Source of the DNA: Ailanthus altissimus
Taxonomy: Eukaryota > Streptophyta > Magnoliopsida > Sapindales > Simaroubaceae
Assembly: GCA_946807835.1 (NCBI GenBank)
Contig: OX327699.1
Span: forward strand, 26,648,014-26,712,013
Length of the DNA stretch: 64,000 nucleotides
Direction: 5' to 3'
The position numbers and the translations under genes are program-made. Position 1 is the first letter of the stretch; each line of letters begins with the position of its first letter. This document shows, piece by piece, positions 13,820 to 24,188 of this stretch. Under the pieces are notes generated by a model. That model did not search any database, had not been told where the DNA came from, and worked only from the letters and a program-made list of their open reading frames with translations.

Positions 13820-15185
13820 TTAACGGGGGAAACTATTTTGGGGAAAACATGTAGATCTGTGGGATCGGTTTTGGTTGGTGTTTTGGGAGAAACTATTTAG
13901 GTTTGCATGATAAAATGGTTTTGATGGGTGTAGGTTTTTGTTTGGAATAGGTGACATAATAATCAAATTTTCATGAGAGATGTCCCAACAATCCGACATC
14001 TGGATCACCATTGTCGTATCTTTCATTCAAAAGTTATTGAGAACTTTTCTTTTTCTTTTTCATTTTTTTTGCTGAAGTAATATTCATCGTCAGAGAACGA
14101 ATCTTCGAGGCACAATTGACAATTTATGTCCCAATAACAATGTCCTATCTTGGGATCTCTGAATATATGTATTGGTTTTCCTTTGTCATTAAATGCAGAG
14201 ATGGGTAAACCATCCATTTATCTGGGATCATATGTATATGGTTGGAGCATAAATTGTGTAGGGAAAGGGTAAGGTGGTGCGGATGGTCCTGGTTTCTCAA
14301 AATATATTTCTACTTGTCCATATTTTCTTTAGAAGAAGGAATGAGTTGAAGACTATATAAATTTTGGTGTCCGAGTTTATTTGTATTGTTGCTTGTATTT
14401 GGTTATCCATGAGTCTAGAAGAAGCTTTGTCAATTATTTATTGGATAACTGTCTCGGTACATAAGTACATAATGGGACCTTATTGGACTCAACAGAGAGT
14501 AAGAGAACATCTTGATTAGCATGGGGTGTACCAAAATCAAGAGCATGGTTTTGTACCCTATAAATCATCTGGTAATGAAGGGTGGCGATAAAGGTGTTGG
14601 CTTTTGGTACAGCTCCTGTAATTTAAATTTGGGCCTTGAGTGTTTGTATGAGGTAAGTTCGAAATGGGCATGCAAAAATTTGGGTATAGCGTGATGAGAA
14701 TTGATCAAACATTTAAGGTTGTTTGTACAATCTCAATGTATGTATCCTTGTAAGAAGAAAATTTGGTATCGAGAATAGCTATTCGAGTGACTATCTCAAG
14801 ACCTTTTCAGCCATGGAATGCGAGTGTAAAACGAACAGTATCAAAATATAAGTGAGTGTATCATTGACGAATCTATTGTGGAATTAGATCGTCAGGGAGT
14901 TTTATAGGTACCAGATATTCTTCTGTAGTAGCTAGTAAAATATGTTGATCAAATCAAGTAGTTTGAATATATTCTTTGGTTTTTAAGCGTCGAAGGTTGA
15001 TAAGGTTCTTGACCAATGAGGAGAGGGACCTTTGTAGTTTAAGAAATGCGGTGTATGAATTGAGAATGGGTAGATCGGTTACAAGTATGCATTGTTCTTT
15101 ATGCAAGTATGTAATTTCATATAGGTGGTCTATCTTGGATGAATTAGTAGATCTGAAAGAATGTGAAGGTGAAAGTGTAGATTGA
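13820..15185 (-). pseudogene. Endogenous pararetrovirus movement-protein relic
   Basis: Translating the minus strand piecewise gives short blocks with the feel of the 30K-type movement protein at the N-terminal side of Caulimoviridae (petuvirus/florendovirus-like) polyproteins. They lie mainly between about 15000 and 14550, then a block rich in C, D and E at about 14217-14025. The blocks are separated by stops (for example near 14884 and in the block around 14700-14815) and frame changes, so it is dead. I see no reverse transcriptase attached. Such relics are common in plant chromosomes. The family call is from recognition, not a search. Confidence 0.5.
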
Positions 15186-17280
15186 GAAGAACTTAAAATA
15201 GAAAAGGGTAATTATATGCTTAAGGAAGAAAATGATTCCATGACTGTAAGATAGTTCCCACTACATATAAACTAGCAAATTAGATTATTTTATTAAAAAT
15301 AAATTGTAAAATTGACTCTAATACTATATAAGATAATTAATATCAACCTTAAGTTTCTACTATTTTGACGGCCTTTTTGTTTATAAATAACTTATTGTGT
15401 GGAGGTCTGATAATAATCCTTTTTTAAATTGAAATTGAGATAAATTTTGAATGTAAAAAATCTTTATTGAAGTAATTGTATAGCATATATATATATATTT
15501 TATAGTTCAATTAAGTTATTTTATATTTAAACTTATTTTGAGAACTAAAGAAACTCAACAATTTTGAAAAGACATAATAAAAAATTTTCGCAAAACATTA
15601 AGAGCTTTTCACAATAAAATCTTCAACAATAATTATGTAAATTAATATTGTAAAAAAAAAAAAAAAATCTTAGCAAATTACAGTTGATGAAGCATTCTAC
15701 TGATTGGACTCCACATGTTTTAGCGTGAATATTTATATGACTAATTGAAATAAACATAGCTAAACTTATTAATATAATAATAAAAAAAAAGACAACAAAC
15801 CCAAAGCCTTATAGTGTGCTCCGGTGGGTGGAACATATAATTCTTGGATTGAACTAAATTTATTTAAAAAATATTTAAAATGTATTATTTAAGTTAAAAA
15901 AATTTATATTATTATTATTTTTATAAAATTTAACTTATTAAAAAAATAAAAGAGTTCAAGTTATATCAAGATTAAAAAAATAAAATCAAGATATAATTTA
16001 CTATATAAAAAAAATAGAGAATTAATAAAAAAATTATAAGAGGAATCACATAAAAAAGATTTAGATTATTATTATATTTTATATTATAAAATATGATAAA
16101 TTATTTTCTTATACGGAAATGCAGCACAAATTAAGATGAATTCTATTAAATTTATTGTATTGTTTGTGTGAATTATTAATTTTGATATTTAATGTACTTT
16201 TATTATATTTTCTAAATAAGTTGTAAGAGATAATATATTAACATTCCTTTGTATTCTTAACTATAAATTGAGTGATTGAGAGGACAATTAATGAATTAAT
16301 CATCCAATAACGGCTATAATTAACTTGGTGTCACTTGGATTGTACATAAGGCTATATGAAATTTTAACCCAAAAACATTTAAAAAAATGATTAGATACCA
16401 TTTATAATTACATTATTTTAAGAAATTATAGCATATATACATAACATAGACTCATTGTTTATAGGGTCCTCACTCCTTAAGCACGTCTTACTCTTAAATC
16501 ATTGTTTCACAATTCTAATAAAATATATATTCAGCCTCCTCTTAATTTCAATCTCTTGGTTGCATCCCTACCGCATATTGCTTTCAACTTTCAACTTTTA
16601 ATTTACGCCGCAGGTAAAATAATTCGTGTCCATCTATTTATGATATTTACTGATCTTTTTATATGTATATATATTATTTTGTTAATTGTTATGCTTCACG
16701 AATCATAAATAATTTATTAAAATATAATTACGAATGTAATATTTTTGTTTTTGCTCTTTGAAATGTTGAGTGAGTTAGATTTTTTACATTAACTCTAAAA
16801 AGGTTGTTACTTAAATTTATAAATAAAATAATTTCTCTAATCAATTTATTTTTTTAAAATGCCTTGTCGAATCAAAGAAAAACAAACATATACAGATTTG
16901 TCATAACATGAACTGCAAAAGGTGAAAAAAAAATCTATTTTTACTAATTGTTTTGTTAAATTTATTAAAATGATCTATTTTTAATTTTTTTTTATTATCA
17001 ATTGGTATGATTTACAATTTTCACTTTTTATTTAATTAAAAAAATTAATAATTTCATCAAATTTAATAAAAAAATAAAAATTTAAAAATAAGAGGAATAA
17101 ACTATCACCTTCACTATTCTTTTCCCGTTCAATTTTGAAATCTTAAACATATTATTGCTGTACATGATGAATACAAATATCTCTGCAAAATATACTTGCG
17201 CTCTTTTTAGCCACGCCCGACGGGCACATCTATTATCAAATCTATTCAACTCCACGCGCCGTCCACAATGAACTGACTCA
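15186..17280. other. AT-rich intergenic stretch
   Basis: Very AT-rich, with poly(A) runs near 15652-15667 and a short TA repeat near 15487-15499. I see no gene or clear transposon ends. Confidence 0.4.
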
Positions 17281-17619
17281 AATTTTTCGCGCGTAAGAGT
17301 AGACCTTCAACACGCTCGGTTTTAACGGACACCTCAGTAAACAAGATGGATTAAGTCTGGATATTGCCCCTAAATTACCCAACATACCCCCACGTTAAGT
17401 AAACTCACTAATGGCGCGAGTGTAGTGTGACGCGAGTAAAAGCAATGTGAAACACGAGGCGCACGGTTATATAAATGTAAATCAAAATAAAATTGTTTGG
17501 TCGCTAATGTCGCTCAGTCAGTGGCTCAGTGCTACTTTGTACTAGCAAAAAAAAAAAAAAAAAACCGACCAAAGAAAAAAGGGAGGAGACAGAAAGCAAA
17601 ACCCTAGAAATACAAATAA
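17281..17619 (+). promoter_or_regulatory. Promoter and 5' UTR of the XRI1-like gene
   Basis: A TATA-like box (ttatataaat) lies near 17467-17476, about 150 bases before the start codon. Upstream are two E2F-like sites: TTTCGCGC at 17285-17292 and a GGCGCGA word near 17413. The stretch is GC-richer than its surroundings. E2F-type control would suit a gene acting in DNA repair and meiosis, but that is inference. Confidence 0.45.
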
Positions 17620-20069
17620 ATGAGAATGTCTGCAACTGGAGACAACAATATGAATATGGTCATCTCAAATCCAAGGGACAGGTATTATCTGATAATGTGT
17701 TTGTGTTTATGATCTTTGCTAATTTTGTTATTGATTTTTTTCTTTTTAATTTAAGAAATGAACTTTCTCTGATTTTTGTTTAGAGTGAACAGTGAACAAG
17801 CAAAAAAAAAAAAAAGATTGTTGCTGAAATGACTTGAGTCTGTAAGTGAGTTTTGGTGAGTGTAAATTTTGTGTTTTGGTCAAAATCGGGTTTGACGTGT
17901 TTCATACGAATTTAATTGTGTTGTGTAGGCTATTATAGTTATAATTTAGTAAATTTAACTTATACCTTTTTTTTTGTTTGAGACAATGAAACCCAAATGC
18001 AATTTGAAAGCTTGATGGGTGACTTGTATGCAATGTAACAGTTTATGGAGGGAACCTCTTGGATTGTATATCTGAAAATGTATTTATGTATTGTGCAATT
18101 GGGATTTTATTTTGGTAATTGTTAATTTCTTACATTTTGAATGTGTAAATTGGTAGTAGTAAGCATTGGAATTGGCAAGAACAGGGATATTGTCCCCAGA
18201 AAGATTCCAATTTTGGTGAGTTTACGCCTCCAGTTCTTGGTTTACATGTTAGCCAAGATTTGTCAATGAAACTGCTGATTGAGTTTGTGTTACTTAGTTT
18301 TTTCTCTTAATTTTTTTTTTTAATTTTCTTCAGTGGACTTGTCTGGATCCCAATGGAATGAAGTGACTCTGAATGCAGAAGATCTTTCTTACATGCTTGA
18401 TGATGAAACAACCCCTGTTAAGGCATGTGGGTATTTGGCTTGCCATGCTACTTATAGTGGTAGAGGTTTGTTTGCCAAATTTTCTTCTACATTCACAGTT
18501 TTTTCCTTCTTTGAAAGACCAAGATGTTGGACAATGTTTGTTTAATTTGATAGACTGGATTTCAGGTAATATGAGCAAGGAACCAAAAGAACGTAGGGAC
18601 ACGTCTTCACAAGTAAAGAGGCGGCGGATGCTACAATTTGACACTCAAGTTGTAGACTCTTCCTTTTGCTGTGATGAGACGTCATCTGCATTCCTAAAAC
18701 CAAATGTCAGTGCGAGGCAATTCTTTTTCTTTGTGATAATTTTATATTGGCATCATCTCATGTTTGTTATGGAGATGGCTTGAGTTGTCTGATCATACAT
18801 GCAAATGCATGTCAACATTGCAGATGTTTATGTTCTTCATTCTTTGTTCAGGAGAGGGAGGGCTCAGTTGAAGAAGTTTTACCTGAAGCATCACCATGGA
18901 CTACTGAATTTTCTGGTTTGTATCATGCAGTATGTTATGCTACATGTATGAACTTGAATGGGTTTTTGGGGTTTTCTAACAAAAATTTATTTTAGCAGAT
19001 GTGTCTGCCTCCGGTTGTGATGACCTAGATCAGGCATTTGAGGGGTGGATTGCAGAATGCCTTAATGACCCTGAGATGAATTTTAGCCCTGATAATATGT
19101 AACGCTTCTTTGGACTATACCTTTTTAGTTTGAATGCCATTCCAGTAATAGTCTGATTGCTTTGTCATGTGGAACTCAGGAACTTCTCTTGGGCATCTGA
19201 TATACAAATTGATATTTCAGGTGCATGACAATATATTTTCTTTCAGAAATTATTTTTGTTCTCATATTCTATGTGCACCCTCTCCTCCCTCTTTCCCCTT
19301 TCTCTTCTTCCTCTTCTTATTGTTAGGCTTACAAATGTGATTCACCATTGTAGAGTTCAGCAATTCACCATCTGCACGTGATGCTAACGTAGTTCAACAG
19401 CAAATTACTAGGACTCCTAGAAATGTTGTTTTTAAAGGTATCTCTATGTTTTCTATCTCTTTGTTGTTCATTATATTCTAAATTAACATGTGCTGTCATC
19501 CTTGTTATAGTTATCTTATTACAATTATATTTGGTGACTTCCTATAGTAGATAATTTCTGCTAGAGCATCTTCTTCTTGTTATGTGTTTATCCTCTCTCG
19601 ATTTCTCTCTCTATACATCATCAAATATGGATTTATTTCAGTTATTGTTTTGGCTGTTGTTATTCTTACTATTACCACATCTCATGTCCTTAACATTGCT
19701 AGAGATGGATAGAGTTTTTGTGACTGGAATAATTGTGTCTGGATTTTCAGTTCAACCATCAAATTGCTTGTCTGACTCTCTGTTCTACTTCCTTTAGGTA
19801 GAAAGTCTCTTATACAGACCCCACCTAAACTAGCATCTTCAGTTACCTATCCATTTGCCTTCATAAAACCATGTGGAGTCCATGGAGACGTCACTTTGAA
19901 GGACATAAACCAGCGGATTCTCACTCCACTGTCAAAATTAAAGCAAAATATTGAAGATCCCTCTGCTTACCCAACTTCAGCATTTTCTGGGAAGCCTGTT
20001 GTTGTTAAAACTAAAATTTGCACTGAAGGAGGAAGAGGGAGCATCACGATCATGAGAACAAAAGGTTGA
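17620..20069 (+). CDS. XRI1: XRI1-like protein (X-ray-induced transcript 1)
   Basis: Nine exons join in phase: 17620-17681, 18160-18215, 18334-18465, 18566-18705, 18852-18915, 18999-19098, 19180-19220, 19354-19437, 19798-20069, about 316 residues. Visible landmarks are HWNWQEQGYCPQ (exon 2), DLSGSQWNEVTLNAEDLSYM (exon 3), a basic KRRRMLQFD motif (exon 4), SPWTTEF (exon 5), and a C-terminal block from TYPFAFIKPCG to the end (exon 9). Arabidopsis XRI1 is a nuclear protein induced by ionising radiation, linked to DNA repair and needed for meiosis. No enzyme domain is evident. The first ATG (17620) is followed by a second at residue 3, so the start may be six bases later. Exon 2 has tandem acceptors. 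The gene converges on the HMA gene at 21062-21743. Confidence 0.85.
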
Positions 20070-21061
20070 GTAGATAGTCTCCCAGACTTCCCTTTTTAAG
20101 GCCCTTTTTCTTGCCCCATAATGTTCTGGGTTGAGGGGTATCTGTATCATTATTGGGCCATCTAACATAGAAGTTCATATTAATTTCCCCCCCTTTCTGG
20201 AGTTCTTCATCGATATCATCAATCACAGTAAAGTTTTATTTTTCTTAGTGCTATTTTAGGTGGCCAATAGGTTGTTCATGTAACGTTAATTTTAGACATT
20301 AGTGTAAGCATGATGTGTATTCAATCTCCGTATTTTCTTGGATTCAGAAGTTTCCCATGAGCACATTCACCAAATTTGGTTAATGTTAAAGCTTCTGCAC
20401 TGAAATTTTGTATCAAGAAACTAGATTTTATTGAAAAGCACACGCATGTATTTGATAGCTATTCGAAGCTGTTGTTGGCAATTTAGACTTTTTTTTCTTC
20501 ATTTATTATGCTGTATGTTATCCGGACCTCTAAGCTTGATGCGCTTTAAATCGTCACATAAAGCATTGTTGGAGGTAGTTGCAATTTTCTTAATGACGTG
20601 TTCTGTGTCAATGGCTATGGAGCAGTAATTTTCTTAATATATAAAAGTAGAAAAGAAATTCTCTTTGCTTGATGAGATAATCAGTCAAATGATGTCTGTA
20701 TTAATGCTCTTTTTAAGATAAGTATTTTGTTTGCAATGTTTCTTCTGTTTAACTTTATTTATGACCAGTTGTCACAAAAATATTGCCTTTGTGCCAAGAG
20801 TTACATATAAAAATCACCTTTGAACTTTGCGGAGCAATTGAAAACTTCCATCATCAGAAACAAATGGGCTATTGTATTTCACAGAGCATAAACACTTTGC
20901 ACTGATCCACTATCATCATGTTGGGGGATCGAAATTAAGAATATGGATTTGATTCAAAGGGATCGAAATCATAAGAATATGGATTTGATTCAAAGTTCAT
21001 AAGAAATCTGAAGATGGTTAAATACTGGAAGGTTGTAAAGCTGTAGCTCAAAGAACTCGTA
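20070..21061. other. Convergent intergenic region
   Basis: Holds the 3' ends of two convergent genes (XRI1-like on plus, HMA protein on minus). A near-exact short direct repeat (agaatatggatttgattcaaag) occurs twice at about 20938-20994. No other gene is seen. Confidence 0.45.
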
Positions 21062-21743
21062 TCACTTCTTTTCATCTTTCTTTTCTTCTTTCTTCTCCTC
21101 TTCCTTTTTTTCTTCTTTAGCCGGGCCGACGGATACTATTTCGATTTTCCCTATTTTCTTAAGTTTTTTGGCTATAGCTACCGCATCCATATCACCAATA
21201 ATAGTCAGCTTCTGCTCCTTTAGATCAACTGCGATTGAATCTACTCCTGTTACATACAAATTAAAAACCCACAAGCAACTCAGTAAAATAGAATAAGAGG
21301 AATATTGATTCTTTCGTTTCCACTGGTAGCTGCTAGCTATTACAAGTAACTTGGTTAAAATATAAATAAAAATCTGCTAGAACAAATTATTACTAGTAAC
21401 GAAAGCATTCCTTCTTCTTTTAGGTAAATTCCAGATTGCTCGATTCAGTAATCGAAATAAGCAACCAATCCTGTAATTGAGGGACTGTTCTTTGTTGACT
21501 GATTATTAACTAGTGAAGAGTTTTGTTATACCATAAATGTTAGCAGCAGCTTCAATGGCTTTTTGCTTTGTTTTCTCATCATTCATTGTCATGATCTTCA
21601 ATACCACTTTCTGCAAAAACATAGATAAAATGATGATATCACATATGTTGAGACTTGAGATTCATCAAACATAAGAACGAAACACGAAGAACTTATATCA
21701 TGAATAGGGAGAGAGACCAGCTGAGTTTTCTTACCTGTGCCAT
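21062..21743 (-). CDS. Heavy-metal-associated (HMA) domain small protein
   Basis: Three exons join in phase: 21735-21743 (only M-A-Q), 21532-21610, 21246-21062, giving 90 residues. Residues 4-65 form an HMA (ferredoxin-like beta-alpha-beta) fold: [20 protein letters not shown], then [19 protein letters not shown], then the second helix [10 protein letters not shown]. The tail (about 72-90) is almost all K and E. The metal-binding CxxC that normally sits in the first loop is absent (TMNDEK instead), and there is no C-terminal CaaX box, so it should neither bind copper/zinc in the classical way nor be prenylated. It resembles the plant HPP/HIPP group, several of which lack CxxC and are stress or pathogen related. 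The nine-base first exon is typical of this group. Confidence 0.85.
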
Positions 21744-21825
21744 TGTCAGTATGGAACGGAAATGAACAGAAGGGAATTGTAAGATAGATGGAATGGAAGA
21801 GTTGGAAAGATCAGGAGAGGCTGAA

Positions 21826-21835
21826 TGTTTATAGA
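21826..21835 (-). promoter_or_regulatory. TATA box of the HMA gene
   Basis: The minus strand reads TCTATAAACA about 83 bases before the start codon at 21743, a normal plant TATA spacing. Confidence 0.5.
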
Positions 21836-21843
21836 TGGTAGCT

Positions 21844-23700
21844 CAGATCAATAGCACCCAGAGTCAACAATATTACTGGCTAGCTACTACTACTAGGATT
21901 AATGGAAAGGCATTTTGCATGCTTGTTAATTTATAGATTAGATTCTCTTTTCAAGATGAAGGAGGAAATGGATCGCACTTTGACAAGCTCATGCATATTT
22001 TTTCTTCATCAAAATACTGCTGCTGTAAGCAACATTGTTTTATGGTTTTTAAAATAATAAAGTTATTGGCAAGAGCACTATACACAAATATATGGTCTTT
22101 AATTTCAGCAAGGAAAAGGATGATGTACCCCAAGATCATGACTATAAGAATCTGTCACTAGATCGATCTGATCCTGTAGCTACATGTGAATTCTTGCACT
22201 CAAGCCATGCTTAACTTCCTCTCCAATAATTGATGAGAATGGCGAATATTATATAAATATATCAAACTAGATGTACAAAGTAGAGGACGACTTGTCATTT
22301 ATGTTAAAAATGAACTAACGACTTGTCATTCCATTTTCCAGAAGAGTCGTCGTTTAGTACTTAACAAGTTATCTTGCACATGTAAACAAAATACGACAGC
22401 ACGAATCATACGACATTTTAAATAATTCATTTGGAAGCTAAAGCTTCCACGACTTCGGAGTGGAATATAAAAATTAAACATGTTCTAACCACTAACTTAA
22501 TTATATATCCAATTAATAATTAGCCACCGTGTTTCAGGTCACATGTTAATCCGGCGCTATAGATGATTCTTGGCGAAGTGCCAAAAAATTTCTGTGCTAT
22601 AATAGGATACATTGATGATTCTGCAAACAGAATTGATTTTAGTTCTAAAATAAATCATTTGAATGCAAAACGATTCAAAATAATTTTGGTGTTAATTCAA
22701 TATTAAGAATTGTAACATACAAAGGATAGTTTTTTTTTTTTAACCTACTAAGTAAGGAGAGAACTAAAACAAACAAGTAATATTATTAAGGAGAATTTGA
22801 AAATTTAATTCTTGAGTTTTTCTTGAATTATCTATTAAGTTTCTAAATTTTTTGAAATACTCAATTTATTAGTCTTTGTTGTTGAAAAAAAAAAAATATT
22901 TGAATTGTACTTTTTAAGAGTACTAAGATAAATTGAAATATTTAATCATGATAAATGGTCACATATTTGATTGAATTGATCTTATTGTACTTAAAAAATG
23001 TATTTTAGATATTATTTTTTCAATAATAAAAATTAAATTAAGTATTTTAAATAAATTAAAATCTTAATAAATAATTCAAAAAAATTTAGGGAATAAAATA
23101 GCAATTTTCCTACTATTAAATCTTGTGCGTCACTACTTAATAAAGTAAGTCACAATATGGTAGGGAAGAGGTAAAGGTTATTTTTCTTTTTTTTTTTCAA
23201 TAATTTAATAATAGTGCAACTCTCTGGCTTTATTCACTAGATGTGCTTTTTCACCTATAAATTCTGATAAAGTTAATGAACTGTTCAATCGTGGGTGCTT
23301 GTTGTAGCATTATTTGGCGATAATCTTCGAGATGTAGATACTAATTAGAGAATTCCCTGAAATCTTGCAATTACTTTGTGTATGACATTAGCAATGATTT
23401 CATGTGACTTTTGGGTCTCAATTATACACCATGCTAGCAACACCACCACCATTTATTGCATATCATAACCGAGTAATTCGTAAAGAATAACTTTTTCACT
23501 ATTGAGTAGTGCCTCTAATAGTAGCACGACCTCGTACCGAAAGATTGTAATGCGGAAGACTTAGTTTTTCATTGCTTGATAGTGCAAGTTATTATTGAGC
23601 AATGCAAAATGTAAAGAATGATTTTTGTTTATTATGGAATAGTGAAACTCATTATCAAATATTGTAACGGAAGATCACTAAGTTTTTCGAACTATTGAGT
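21844..23700. other. Intergenic stretch
   Basis: AT-rich with no supported gene. A near-repeat of the word acgacttgtcat occurs at about 22287 and 22318. Nothing else is resolved. Confidence 0.35.
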
Positions 23701-23708
23701 GGTGCGAG

Positions 23709-24180
23709 TAAGGGTGGACACGGTTCGGTTCGATTTTTTTGATAAATAAAATTGAAACTAGTTTTTTAATGAAAAAAATCGAATCGGTCTGAACCGATTT
23801 TTTTGGATTGATTTTTTCAGTTCGGTCCGGTTTGATTTTTTTTATTTTAAATTATGAATTTTTTTAATTTTCGGTTTTAGTTTTTTCAATTTTTTTTAGT
23901 TTTTTTTTCGGTTTTTTTTTAATGAAAAAAACTGAATCGGTCCGAACCGATTTATTTGGATTGATTTTTTCAGTTCGGTCCGGTTTGATTTTTTTTATTT
24001 TAAATTATGAATTTTTTTAATTTTCGGTTTCAGTTTTTTCAATTTTTTTTGGAGAAAACCGAACCGGATCGGTCGGTTTTTCCTCAAAAAAACTAAACCA
24101 AATTTTTTATTAAAAAAACTGGACCGAACCAAACCCGCCGCTTCGATTTTTCAGTTTCCCATTTTTTTTGTCCACCCTTA
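23709..24180. mobile_element. hAT-like MITE, copy 1
   Basis: The element starts TAAGGGTGGACA and ends TGTCCACCCTTA (12-bp perfect terminal inverted repeat). It is flanked by GGTGCGAG (23701-23708) and AGTACGAG (24181-24188), a decayed 8-bp target duplication (6 of 8 match). The inside is a set of inverted and direct GGTTCGGT/AACCGAAC and GATTTTTT words and has no coding capacity. The 8-bp duplication points to the hAT superfamily. Two more copies occur at 34480 and 53599. Confidence 0.8.
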
Positions 24181-24188
24181 AGTACGAG

